Assembly: GCF_027706725.1 (NCBI RefSeq)
Contig: NZ_JAQFWQ010000007.1
Span: forward strand, 1 to 64,000
Origin: Nocardiopsis endophytica
Lineage (GTDB): Bacteria > Actinomycetota > Actinomycetes > Streptosporangiales > Streptosporangiaceae
Length of the DNA stretch: 64,000 nucleotides
Direction of reading: 5' to 3'
Under the pieces are notes generated by a model that did not search any database, was not told the origin of the DNA, and saw nothing but the letters and a program-made list of their open reading frames with translations. The stretch's first letter is position 1, and the number at the start of each line of letters is the position of its first letter. This document shows, in pieces, positions 25,424-33,366 of this stretch. Position numbers and translations under genes: made by a program.

Positions 25424-26044
25424 TCAATGGGAGCCGGTGGTGCCGCCGAAGCGGCCGAGCGCGCTCGCCTCGGCCGCCCGGTCCTCCTCTGGCGGGGCGC
25501 CCCTGAGGAGTGAGTACAGGTCCATGTCCCGGAGCTCGCCCGCGATCTGCATCCGTTCGCGCAGCACCCCCTCGCGGCGGAAGCCCGCGCGTTCGGCGGT
25601 GCGCCGGGAGGCCGTGTTCCACGGCTCCACGTACAGTTCCAGGCGCGGGACCGCCAGTCCGTGCAGAGCCCAGCCGGCGACCGCCTCAAGCGCCGCCGAG
25701 GCCGCTCCCCGCCCCCGGCCGGATCCGGCCATCCAGTACCCCAGGGACGCGCGCCCCCGGTCGAGGTCCTTGAGCCACAGGCCCACACTCCCTACGGGCC
25801 GGCCGCCGGGCGCGACGATGACGAACGGGTAGCCGCGGCCCGTCTCGGTCCTGTGCCACTGGCGCCGCACGAACGCCGCCCCTTCGGCGTCGGTGTAGGG
25901 GCGCGGAACCGTGGTGATCGCTGGGATGTAGTCGTCCCGGGAGGCCTGGCGGACCAGGTCGAGGTCCTCCTCCGACAGGCGCCAGGGCCGAAGGGTGATG
26001 CCTGCGCGTGCGGTGAGTCCGGGGACGCGGTCGGGCAGCTCCAT
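25424..26044 (-). CDS. GNAT acetyltransferase, RimJ/RimL type
   Basis: 206 aa. Conserved order of RimJ/RimL acetyltransferases: ITLRPWRLSEEDLDL at the start, IVAPGGRPVGSVGLW, then SLGYWMAGSGRGRGAASAAL (acetyl-CoA loop), and NTASRRTAERAGFRREG. C-terminal 30 residues are a low-conservation acidic tail. Same strand as the previous gene with a 70-bp gap; the two could share a transcript. Substrate (protein N-terminus or amine) unknown. Confidence 0.85.
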   Translation of the reverse strand: MELPDRVPGLTARAGITLRPWRLSEEDLDLVRQASRDDYIPAITTVPRPYTDAEGAAFVRRQWHRTETGRGYPFVIVAPGGRPVGSVGLWLKDLDRGRASLGYWMAGSGRGRGAASAALEAVAGWALHGLAVPRLELYVEPWNTASRRTAERAGFRREGVLRERMQIAGELRDMDLYSLLRGAPPEEDRAAEASALGRFGGTTGSH

Positions 26045-26155
26045 GGGCGCATTGTGCCCCTCCGGTGCCGCGGCCCCGAACCCGCAGGGCCGGTGGGCGC
26101 GGTCCGGCCGCCCACGGTCGACCGGAGGTGCGGTTCCTGTGTCTAATCGCCTGAC

Positions 26156-26734
26156 ATGAGCTCATTCCCGGAGACCCCCCGACTGAGGTCGGTTCGCATC
26201 GCCTCCTCCGAGTACGCCATCGCCGCGAAAAGGCTTCGGCTGGCCGCGATCGCGGCCCATCTGCAAGGGGAACCGGTCGAGGTGATCGCCGAGGCGGCCG
26301 GAGTGACCCGCCAGACCGTCCACACCTGGGCGAGCCCCGGCGAGCTGCCCGTCCAGCGCCCCAAGGCCCACGTGAACGACCCGGTCCTCGTTCTCCACCG
26401 CCTCGACGGCGAGGGCCGTGTGGTGTGGGACGGCAGGGAGGGCGTCGTCGACGGTGTTGGCACCAGAGGCCGGGTCACGGTCGTCGTCCCGGGTGATCCG
26501 GTCGGCGTCCTCGCCGAGTCCCATGCCCGTGTGGGCGACCACACGGGCATGGGGCCCCGGCCGAAGGCGGGCGACATCGTGGTCTGCGAGGGCGCTCTGG
26601 GCCTGGTCGTGCAGGACGGCGGGCTCGGTGGCCGCATCCGGGTCCGTTCCGGCAAGAGGACTCGCCTGTGCGGGCGGTGGGCCATCGTCGTGACCAAGGG
26701 CGTGGGCAGCAGCCGGAACAGCCGGTGGGTATAG
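26156..26734 (+). CDS. Helix-turn-helix protein with unknown C-terminal domain, 192 aa
   Basis: Residues about 15-60 form a helix-turn-helix (LRLAAIAAHLQGEPVEVIAE then AAGVTRQTVHTW), resembling transposase/insertion-element or phage-type DNA-binding modules. The remainder is beta-rich, Gly/Val-rich with VWDGREGVVDGVGTRGRVTV and a basic end (RIRVRSGKRTRLCGRWAIV). No enzyme signature. It stands alone between a convergent-looking GNAT gene and the GlxA gene. Could be a regulator or the remnant of an element; I cannot place it in a family. Confidence 0.6.
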   Translation: MSSFPETPRLRSVRIASSEYAIAAKRLRLAAIAAHLQGEPVEVIAEAAGVTRQTVHTWASPGELPVQRPKAHVNDPVLVLHRLDGEGRVVWDGREGVVDGVGTRGRVTVVVPGDPVGVLAESHARVGDHTGMGPRPKAGDIVVCEGALGLVVQDGGLGGRIRVRSGKRTRLCGRWAIVVTKGVGSSRNSRWV

Positions 26735-26820
26735 CGGGCGGCCGGGCGCGGGCGGGCGATGGCAGGAATGTTGGTGACCCCGTCATTGCCGACACGCCCG
26801 GCAGCGGACAGGCTGGGGCC

Positions 26821-27789
26821 ATGAGCGAGCGCACCGTCGTCGTCGCCCTCTTCGAGGGCGTGCTGAGCCTGGACGTGGCCGGGCCCATGGAGGTCTTCGC
26901 CGTCGCCGACGCCTACAGCCGCGCCGAAGCAGGCGGGCCCGCCTACCGCGTCGTCCAGGCCAGCGCGGACGGGGCGGCGGTGCGCTGTTCCAGCGGACTG
27001 GGCATGGCCCCGCAGGCGTCCCTGGACGGGGTCGGGCCGATCGACACCCTGGTGGTGCCCGGCGGTCTGGGCACCCTGGAGCCCGACGGGCGCCTGGTGG
27101 AGTGGCTGGCCGCCAACGCCTCCTCGGCCCGCCGGGTGGTCTCGGTGTGCTCGGGGGCGTTCCTGCTGGCGCAGGCGGGCCTGCTGGACGGGCGGCGCGC
27201 CACCACCCACTGGAACCTGTGCGAGAGCCTGGCGCGCGGCTTCCCCCGGGTGCGGGTGGAGCCCGACCCCATCTTCGTGCGCGACGGGCAGGTGTCCACC
27301 TCGGCCGGGGTGACCGCCGGGATCGACCTGGCGCTGGCACTGGTGGAGGAGGACCTGGGCCAGGACGCGGCCCTGTGGGTGGCCCGGGTGCTGGTCGTCT
27401 ACCTGCGCAGGCCCGGCGGGCAGGCCCAGTTCAGCACCCACCTGGCCTCCCGCGGCGCCGACCGTCCCTCGCTGCGCGAGCTGCAGCACTGGATCGAGGG
27501 CCACCCGGACGGGGACCTGTCGGTGGAGGCGCTGGCGGCCCGGTCCGGGTTCTCCCCGCGCCACTTCGCCCGGGTCTTCTCCCGCGAGGTGGGCATGACG
27601 CCGGGCCGGTACGTGGAGTCGGTGCGCCTGGACGCGGCGCGGCGCCGCCTGGAGGAGACCGACGAAGGGGTGGACGCGGTGGCGCGGGCGTGCGGGTTCG
27701 GGTCGGCCGAGGTGATGCGGCGGGCGTTCGCCCGCAGGCTGGGGTGCTCGCCCGGCCGCTACCGGATGCGGTTCCGCACGGCCGCGTGA
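26821..27789 (+). CDS. GlxA-type regulator (DJ-1/PfpI domain + AraC helix-turn-helix)
   Basis: 322 aa. N-terminal DJ-1/PfpI domain with nucleophile-elbow cysteine in VVSVCSGAFLLAQAGLLDG (about 104) and TTHW; C-terminal AraC domain with two helix-turn-helix units (LAARSGFSPRHFARVFSREV and ARACGFGSAEVMRRAFARRL) and the canonical ending SPGRYRMRF. ATG 26821 fits the domain start; CAGGCT 6 nt upstream may be a leaderless -10. The protein is probably an activator of the next gene, which encodes an independent DJ-1 domain. Confidence 0.9.
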   Translation: MSERTVVVALFEGVLSLDVAGPMEVFAVADAYSRAEAGGPAYRVVQASADGAAVRCSSGLGMAPQASLDGVGPIDTLVVPGGLGTLEPDGRLVEWLAANASSARRVVSVCSGAFLLAQAGLLDGRRATTHWNLCESLARGFPRVRVEPDPIFVRDGQVSTSAGVTAGIDLALALVEEDLGQDAALWVARVLVVYLRRPGGQAQFSTHLASRGADRPSLRELQHWIEGHPDGDLSVEALAARSGFSPRHFARVFSREVGMTPGRYVESVRLDAARRRLEETDEGVDAVARACGFGSAEVMRRAFARRLGCSPGRYRMRFRTAA

Positions 27790-27891
27790 GGTCCGTGTCC
27801 TGACGGTGGGGTGAAGGGGCCGCGCCCACAGGGGCGGCGCGGTCCGCCTATCCGCCGCACCCGTTGACAACTACGGAAAGTGAGGAATCGA

Positions 27892-28530
27892 ATGCAGATC
27901 GCCATCGTCCTTTACGACCGGTTCACCGCCCTGGACGCGGTGGGGCCCTACGAGCTGCTCTCCCGCCTGCCCGGGGCCGAAACGGTGGTGTGCGCCGAGG
28001 AGCGGGGGCCGGTGCGCAGCGACACCGGTGTGCTGGGGGTCACCGCCGACGCGTCCCTGGAGGAGGTCCGCGCGCCCGACATCGTGCTGGTGCCCGGCGG
28101 CCCGGGCCAGGGCCTGCTGATGGAGCACGAGCCGCTGCTGGGGTGGCTGCGCGCCGTGGACGCGACGGCGACGTGGATGGCCACGGTGTGCACCGGGTCG
28201 CTGCTGCTGGCGGCGGCCGGCCTGCTCAAGGGCAGGCCCGCCACCACCCACTGGGCGGCGATGGAGGCACTGTCGGCGTACGGCGCCGTGCCTACCCCCG
28301 AGAGGGTGGTGCGCGACGGCAAGTACGTGACGGCGGCGGGGGTGTCGGCGGGCATCGACATGGCGCTGGAGCTGTGCGGGCGGATCGAGGGCGACGAGTT
28401 CGCCCAGGCCCTTCAGCTGGGCATCGAGTACGACCCGCAGCCGCCGTACTCGGCCGGGTCGCCCGCCACGGCCCCCGAGCACCTGGTGCGCACCCTTCGG
28501 GAGAGCCCCGAGAAGATCCTGGGCGGCTGA
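27892..28530 (+). CDS. DJ-1/PfpI family protein (isonitrile hydratase-like)
   Basis: 212 aa single DJ-1/PfpI domain. Features: MQIAIVLYDRFTALDAVGPY, LVPGGPGQGLLMEHEPLL, and nucleophile cysteine in MATVCTGSLLLAAAGLLKG (about residue 101), with TTHW after it. These are the same landmarks as in the GlxA gene upstream. Members act as amidases, isonitrile hydratases, glyoxalases or chaperones. RBS GTGAGGA precedes ATG. Gap of 102 bp from the regulator. A perfect 18-bp hairpin (28537) closes the unit. Confidence 0.88.
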   Translation: MQIAIVLYDRFTALDAVGPYELLSRLPGAETVVCAEERGPVRSDTGVLGVTADASLEEVRAPDIVLVPGGPGQGLLMEHEPLLGWLRAVDATATWMATVCTGSLLLAAAGLLKGRPATTHWAAMEALSAYGAVPTPERVVRDGKYVTAAGVSAGIDMALELCGRIEGDEFAQALQLGIEYDPQPPYSAGSPATAPEHLVRTLRESPEKILGG

Positions 28531-28536
28531 GGCGCC

Positions 28537-28581
28537 GCGCCCGGGGGCCGGGCCGCCGGGGCGGGCCCGGCCCCCGGGCGC
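28537..28581. terminator. 18-bp-stem terminator hairpin
   Basis: Arms 28537-28554 and 28564-28581 are exact reverse complements, loop 9 nt; 7 nt beyond the DJ-1 stop. Confidence 0.75.
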
Positions 28582-28587
28582 ATCGGA

Positions 28588-28720
28588 GGGGCGTGTCCCT
28601 TACAGGGGTGAAATCTCCACCCACCCGGGCCGGCCCGCCGGTGACGGCCCTGGGACGGGACCGGCCCGTCCTGAGCCGACCCCCGCCCTTCGGCGCGGCC
28701 GCCCCGGCCGCGGACACTCC
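28588..28720 (+). repeat. Dispersed intergenic repeat, copy A
   Basis: Contains GGGGCGTGTCCCTTACAGG, then CTCCACCCACCCGGGCCGG and CCCGCCGGTGACGGCCCTGG followed by GACGGGACCGGCCCGTC. The 3' end, with CGCCCTTCGGCGCGGCC, matches copies C and D. Shared with 33115, 34872, 37118 and 51965. Confidence 0.65.
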
Positions 28721-28865
28721 GCCGTAGGCGGCCGGGATGCGCCCGAAACGCGCACCCGGTCGTGGACGGTGTCCCGCCGAGCAGTGGAACTTCCGCCGGT
28801 CGCGCCTGCCCACGGCGGGCCGTCGGCCAAGGCCCGAAGTCAGGTCGGCCCCGCCCCGGTCCCCC

Positions 28866-29162
28866 TCACGAACGGGCCGCCACGGTGCTGGGGGCGGTGC
28901 CGGGGTCGCCGTACACCTCGGTGAGCATCCGACGAGTCCGCTCGGGTGCTGTGACCTCCAGGTGGGCAGTGCGGTGGTCGATGCCGCCCCCCTCCTCCGC
29001 GGTGGCGGCAGGCCCATCCGTCCAAGACGATGCGCCGGGCGGGCCGCAGTCGCCCGGTCGGGGACAGGGGGAGCGCCTGCGGTGGGGCGCGAGGGCCTCC
29101 TGGAGCTTCGGTGCGGATCTCGCGGTCCACACCGGACCCGAGAAGGCCCTCTCCTCGTTCAA
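28866..29162 (-). pseudogene. Possible small gene or gene remnant, 98 codons
   Basis: The last 50 codons (IDHRTAHLEVTAPERTRRML then TEVYGDPGTAPSTVAARS) have good third-position G/C and a protein-like composition, whereas the first half does not. Nothing recognised. I keep it only as a low-confidence remnant; the rest of 28721-29211 contains no gene I can support. Confidence 0.25.
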
Positions 29163-29211
29163 GGCCTTGTCAGGGCGGGTCGGGCGTTGCCGACGTGCCG
29201 GAACGACACAC

Positions 29212-29829
29212 CTACGAGGAGCGGGGTTTGCGCCAGGTCAGCGAGTAGCGCCGCAGGACGTGGCGGCGGTAGCGCACCCCCGGCAGCAGGCGGCGGGCCG
29301 AGCGGCGCACCTGGGTGTAGCTCATCTGCGGGTCGGCCTCGGGCATGCCCTGCGGCCCCCGCGCCCTCCGCGCGACCTTGACCGCCCGCACCACGGGGGC
29401 GCAGGCGGCCCAGATCGCGAGGTCCGCTGGCCCCTCCTCCCGGGCCAGCCCGACCACCGCCAGCACCCCGCCGGGGCGCAGCAGCGCCCGCATGCGCTCC
29501 AGCGCCGCCGTGAAGTCCATGTGGTGCACGGTCGAGACCGAGCACACGAAGTCGAAGCCGCCCTCGGGCAGGTCGGCGGTCAAAAAGTCGCCGGAGACCA
29601 GTTCCAGCCCGGGCACGCCGGCATACCGGTCGCGTGCCTGGGCGATCATCTCGGGCGAGGAGTCGATCCCCGTGACCTCGGGACACACCGCAGCGAGCCG
29701 CCGGACCAGGAGCCCGTCCCCGCACCCCACGTCCAGCGCGCGGGCGCACGCGGAGGGCACGGCGCGCAGGATGCCGCGGTGGCGGGCGACGTTGGTGTTC
29801 CAGTACGGCGCAGGGGGCAGTGTCTCCAT
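29212..29829 (-). CDS. Class I SAM-dependent methyltransferase
   Basis: 205 aa. Motif I ALDVGCGDGLLVRRLAA (about 31-47), acidic motif TGIDSSPEMI, motif VSGDFLTADLPEGGFDFV, and LLRPGGVLAVVGLA. Methyltransf_11/25 type on small molecules. ATG 29829 is the first plausible start. Its C-terminal extension after residue 150 is basic (KVARRARGPQG..., RRSARRLLPGVRYRRH). No partner enzyme nearby; substrate unknown. One of three such methyltransferases in the window (others at 23087 and 60726), not close paralogues of one another. Confidence 0.85.
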   Translation of the reverse strand: METLPPAPYWNTNVARHRGILRAVPSACARALDVGCGDGLLVRRLAAVCPEVTGIDSSPEMIAQARDRYAGVPGLELVSGDFLTADLPEGGFDFVCSVSTVHHMDFTAALERMRALLRPGGVLAVVGLAREEGPADLAIWAACAPVVRAVKVARRARGPQGMPEADPQMSYTQVRRSARRLLPGVRYRRHVLRRYSLTWRKPRSS

Positions 29830-30176
29830 GCGCGCAACGGTAGATGGGATGCCGAGTGTTCTGACCGCGGGCGGTGCGCGGGGTGGCGGGTGGGAGCGCC
29901 CAGGACGGGCGTCTGCCGAAGGGAGGGCCGCCGGGTCGGGGAGCCCCGAGGGGTGCCCCGTCCAAGAGCGACAACGGCCGCGGTGGGAGCGCGCTCGGAC
30001 GGGCGTGTCCATCCACCCGGACGACCAGTGGACCGAGTGCGCCCAACCGCATCTGCGCCGAACGGACATCACACCATCCCGGCGGCACCGGCGGGACTTG
30101 AGCGCATGCGGGCGGTGCGGGTAAGCGCGGGTGTGGCCCGGCTGAGCGGCGGAGGCGGCTCCGCCCGGAGTGCCCA
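29830..30176. other. Intergenic stretch with partial dispersed repeat
   Basis: No gene. The part 29997-30035 (GACGGGCGTGTCCATCCACC) is a short, weak relative of the repeat seen at 28588. Confidence 0.4.
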
Positions 30177-31670
30177 TCACCCCGCTCGCGCCAGCGCGCG
30201 GGCGAGCATGTCGGCCGCCTCGTCCATGCGCCCGGCTGGGGTCGCGGCATAGCCCAGCACCAGCCCCGGCTCCCCGGGACGCACCCGGTGCCAGGACAGC
30301 GGGTGCGCCTTGGCCCCCTCGCGCAGCGCCGCGCGCGCCAGGGCCGTGTCGTCCAGGGCGCCGGAGTCGCCGGGGAAGGTGACCGTCAGGTGCAGGCCCG
30401 CGGCCGCCCCGTGCACGCGGGCGCGGGGCAGGTGCTGGGCCAGCGCGGCGATGAGGGCGTCGCGCCGCCGACGGTGGCGCCTGCGCAGCAGGCGCAGGTG
30501 GCGCTCCAGCTCGCCCGACTCCATCAGGCGCGCCAGCACCAGCTGCGGCAGCACGGCGCTGCCCAGGTCGGCGAAGCGCTTGGCCTCCACCAGGGCGCCG
30601 TGGTGGCGCTCGGGGGCCAGGGCCCAGCCCAGCCGCAGCGCCGGGGCCAGCAGCTTGGACACGCTTCCGGTGTAGAAGACGTGGTCGGGCAGCATCGCGC
30701 GCAGGGCGGGCACCGGCGGGCGGTCGTAGCGGTGCTCAGCGTCGTAGTCGTCCTCGATGACCAGGCCGCCGGTGCCGCGGGCCCATTCGATGAGGGCGCG
30801 GCGCCGGTGGGGGGCCAGCACCGCGCCGGTGGGGTACTGGTGTGCGGGGGTGAGCAGGGCCGCCCCGGCGCCGCTGTCGTGCAGGTCGCTCACCCGCACC
30901 CCGTCGGGGTCGACGGGAACGGGAGGGGTGTCCATGCCCCAGTGCGCCAGGTGCTGGCGCACCCCCAGCGAGCCGGGGTCCTCCACCGCGACGGCCCCCA
31001 CCCGCTCGGCGGCCAGGATGCGCGCCACCAGGCCCAGCGCCTGGGCGGTCCCGGCGACCACGACCAGCCGCCCGGGGTCGGCGCGGATGCCGCGGTTGCG
31101 GGCCAGCCAGGCGGCGGCCGCCGTGCGCAGCGGGGCCGCGCCGCGCGGGTCGCCGTAGCCGAGCAGGCCGGGGGAGGCCTGGGCCAGGACCGCGCGTTCG
31201 GCCCGCAGCCAGGCGGCGCGGGGGAAGGCGGCCAGGTCGGGCACGCCCGGGGTCAGGTCGATGGGGGCCTGTGCGGCGCGCAGGGCGTCGAAGACCTCTG
31301 GGCCGGGGGCGCCTGTGAAGGGGTCGGCGGGTGCGCGGGCGGTGCCTGCGGCCGGGGGCGCGGGGGCGGCGGCCGGGGCGGCGACGACCACGGTGCCGGC
31401 GCGGCCGCGGCCGGCCACGTGCCCGTCCTCGGCCAGGCGGCGGTAGGCCTCGGTGACGGTGCCGCGGGCCACCCCGAGCTCGGCGGCCAGGCGGCGGCCC
31501 GGGGGCAGGCGCGAGCCCAGGGGCAGGCGGCCGTCGCCGATGGCGGTGCGCACGCTCTCGGCGATCCAGTGGGACAGCCCGCCGGGCGGTGCGTGGGCGG
31601 GGTCGAGCTGGAGGAAGTCGGCGCCCGCCCGTTCGGACCAGTCGGGTGTGGTGTCTTTGGCTCTGTCCAC
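30177..31670 (-). CDS. MocR family regulator (GntR helix-turn-helix + aminotransferase-like domain)
   Basis: 497 aa. N-terminal GntR winged helix (SHWIAESVRTAIGDGRLPLG, then LAAELGVARGTVTEAYRRLA), a Pro/Ala linker at about 98-115, then a class I/II PLP-type aminotransferase domain with EDDYDAEHRYDR and FYTGSVSKLLAPALRLGW, where the lysine in SVSKLLAP is the PLP Schiff-base position. MocR proteins use PLP-bound ligands to regulate a neighbour, typically divergent. Here the divergent neighbour is the LysE exporter at 31700 with a 29-bp intergenic region, so amine/amino-acid responsive control of export is the natural reading. Confidence 0.9.
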   Translation of the reverse strand: MDRAKDTTPDWSERAGADFLQLDPAHAPPGGLSHWIAESVRTAIGDGRLPLGSRLPPGRRLAAELGVARGTVTEAYRRLAEDGHVAGRGRAGTVVVAAPAAAPAPPAAGTARAPADPFTGAPGPEVFDALRAAQAPIDLTPGVPDLAAFPRAAWLRAERAVLAQASPGLLGYGDPRGAAPLRTAAAAWLARNRGIRADPGRLVVVAGTAQALGLVARILAAERVGAVAVEDPGSLGVRQHLAHWGMDTPPVPVDPDGVRVSDLHDSGAGAALLTPAHQYPTGAVLAPHRRRALIEWARGTGGLVIEDDYDAEHRYDRPPVPALRAMLPDHVFYTGSVSKLLAPALRLGWALAPERHHGALVEAKRFADLGSAVLPQLVLARLMESGELERHLRLLRRRHRRRRDALIAALAQHLPRARVHGAAAGLHLTVTFPGDSGALDDTALARAALREGAKAHPLSWHRVRPGEPGLVLGYAATPAGRMDEAADMLARALARAG

Positions 31671-31699
31671 CGGTCCATTGTGGCGGAAGGGTGGGGCCC

Positions 31700-32329
31700 A
31701 TGGACGGTGCGGTGTCGGCGGAGTATCTGCTCACGTGCCTGGTGGTGGCCGCGCTGCCGGGCACCGGGGCGGTGTTCACCATGGCGGCCGCCGCGGGGCG
31801 CGGCGCGCGGGCCGGGGTGGTGGCGGCGCTGGCGTGCACGCTGGGCACGGTCCCGCACGCCGCCGTGGCGGTGGGCGGGCTGGCGGCGCTGATGCAGGCC
31901 GGGTCGGCGGTGTTCACCGCGGTGCGCTGGGCGGGCGTGGCCTACCTGCTGTTCCTGGCCTGGAGGCTGCTGCGCGAGCGCGGCCCGCTGGCGGCCCCGG
32001 CCCAGGAGGCCGGGGCGCCCACGGTGCTGCGGGTGCTGGCCTCGGGGGTGGCGGTCAACCTGCTCAACCCGAAGCTGACCGTGTTCTTCCTGGCGTTCCT
32101 GCCGCAGTTCGCGCCGGGCGGGGCGGGGGCCGGCGGGGCGGCGGTGATGGTAGTGCTCAGCGCGGTGTTCATGGCGGTCACCTTCGCGGTCTTCGCGGTG
32201 TACGGGGGCCTGGCCGCGCTGGTGCGCGGCCGGATCGGGCAGGGCGGGGCCGCGGGGGCCTGGGTGCGGCGCGCCTTCGCCGGGGCGTTCGCCGTGCTGG
32301 CGGTGCGCCTGGCGGTGGGCGGCGTGTGA
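31700..32329 (+). CDS. LysE/RhtB family amino-acid exporter
   Basis: 209 aa, about six transmembrane segments. Family landmarks: LPGTGAVFTMAAAAGRGARA at the N-terminus (usually PGP...), and SGVAVNLLNPKLTVFFLAFL with the Asn-Pro-Lys motif at the centre, FLPQFA, and a basic loop before the last helix. Probably effluxes an amino acid or homoserine lactone-like compound. Start ATG 31700 has a GGAAGGGTGGGG RBS. Divergent from the MocR regulator, which likely controls it. A truncated relative lies at 18647. Confidence 0.88.
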   Translation: MDGAVSAEYLLTCLVVAALPGTGAVFTMAAAAGRGARAGVVAALACTLGTVPHAAVAVGGLAALMQAGSAVFTAVRWAGVAYLLFLAWRLLRERGPLAAPAQEAGAPTVLRVLASGVAVNLLNPKLTVFFLAFLPQFAPGGAGAGGAAVMVVLSAVFMAVTFAVFAVYGGLAALVRGRIGQGGAAGAWVRRAFAGAFAVLAVRLAVGGV

Positions 32330-32330
32330 G

Positions 32331-32352
32331 GCCCGCCCGGCACCGGGCGGGC
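32331..32352. terminator. 10-bp-stem hairpin after lysE-like gene
   Basis: GCCCGCCCGG and CCGGGCGGGC flank a 2-nt centre, 1 nt past the stop codon. Very tight loop; a cruciform-type terminator. Confidence 0.65.
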
Positions 32353-32377
32353 GGAGGAGACGGAAAGGGGACGAGGT

Positions 32378-33064
32378 ATGCGGTTCGAGCACTCCGATCG
32401 GGTCTGGGAGAAGTTCCCCTCCCTGGCGGCCGGCGTGGTGCGGGCGCGGGGCGTGGGCGGTCCGGCGCCGGTGTCCGAGGCGGTGTCGGCGTTCGAGAAG
32501 CGCGCGTGGGCGCGGGTGGAGGCCGAGGGGGAGCTGGAGTCGATCCGTGCGTGGAGGCGCGCTTTCGCGGCCATGGGGTTCAAGCCGACCAAGCACCGGT
32601 GCGCGGCCGAGTCGCTGCTGCGGCGCTGGCGCAAGGAGGGGGCGCTGCCACGGGTGCACCCGCTGGTGGACCTGTGCAACGCGGCCTCGCTGGCCTACGC
32701 GGTTCCGGTGGCGGTGATCGACGTCGCCGGGGTGGGCGGGGACCTGCTGGTGCGCCACGCCCGGGGCGGGGAGGAGTTCACCGACCTGTCGGGGCGGGTG
32801 GAGCGGGTCGAGCCGGGGGAGGTGGTCTACGCCCAGGGGGAGCGGGTGGCGCACTCGCGGCGCTGGGCGGGGCGCCAGAGTGCAGCCTCGGGTGTGGGGC
32901 CGGGCACGGATGAGGTGCTGATCGTGGCCGAGGGCCTGCACGAGGGGGCGGCCGGTGATGTGGGGGAACTGGCGGGTGAGTTGGAGGAGTGCCTGAGCGC
33001 GCTATGGGGGGCGCACACGTCCCGGGCGCTGCTGGACGGCCGCACGCGCACGTTCGAGTTCTGA
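32378..33064 (+). CDS. B3/4 (tRNA synthetase editing-like) domain protein
   Basis: 228 aa. A B3/B4 domain, the module of bacterial phenylalanyl-tRNA synthetase beta subunits, is indicated by FKPTKHRCAAESLLRRWRKE followed by GALPRVHPLVDLCNAASLAY, and DGRTRTFEF at the C-terminus. Stand-alone B3/4 proteins are thought to act on mischarged or small amino-acid ligands; here this is inference. GGGGACGAGGT near the start gives a modest RBS. Codirectional with the LysE gene but separated by a terminator. Confidence 0.85.
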   Translation: MRFEHSDRVWEKFPSLAAGVVRARGVGGPAPVSEAVSAFEKRAWARVEAEGELESIRAWRRAFAAMGFKPTKHRCAAESLLRRWRKEGALPRVHPLVDLCNAASLAYAVPVAVIDVAGVGGDLLVRHARGGEEFTDLSGRVERVEPGEVVYAQGERVAHSRRWAGRQSAASGVGPGTDEVLIVAEGLHEGAAGDVGELAGELEECLSALWGAHTSRALLDGRTRTFEF

Positions 33065-33114
33065 GGGGGCGGGGCGCATGCAGGGCTTCCTGCGTCGGAG
33101 CGCGGCGTCGTGAC

Positions 33115-33178
33115 GGGGGCGTGTCCCTTGCAGCGGCGTGATGTCCATTCGCCCGGTCGGCCCGCCGGTGACGGCCTC
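33115..33178 (+). repeat. Dispersed intergenic repeat, copy B
   Basis: GGGGGCGTGTCCCTTGCAGC, then GTCCATTCGCCCGGTCGGCC and CGCCGGTGACGGCC, matching copy A at 28588 over about 60 nt; related sequence (TCCTTCGGCGAGGCGGCCGG) continues at about 33275. Confidence 0.65.
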
Positions 33179-33330
33179 GCGTGGCCCCACCCAGCGCATG
33201 ACGGTTTGAAGCGGCCTCGCCACTGAACTGGGATAACCGGCGCTCTCGGCGTTTCGGTCAGGACCGGCGCGCTGTCCTTCGGCGAGGCGGCCGGGCCGGA
33301 GGGGACGGCATGCCTCGGCCCCCTGCGCGA

Positions 33331-33361
33331 TTGACACCTGGGGCGGTCGGTCGCCAGGCTT
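33331..33361 (+). promoter_or_regulatory. Candidate promoter with TTGACA
   Basis: TTGACA (33331-33336), spacer of 18-19 bp, CAGGCT/AGGCTT (33355-33361), then GTG at 33367, consistent with a leaderless transcript of the next gene. Confidence 0.45.
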
Positions 33362-33366
33362 CGGCC

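Noticed and set aside
27864-27892. TTGACA promoter for the DJ-1 gene
   Set aside because: A TTGACA is present, but any -10 at normal spacing would overlap the RBS and start codon.
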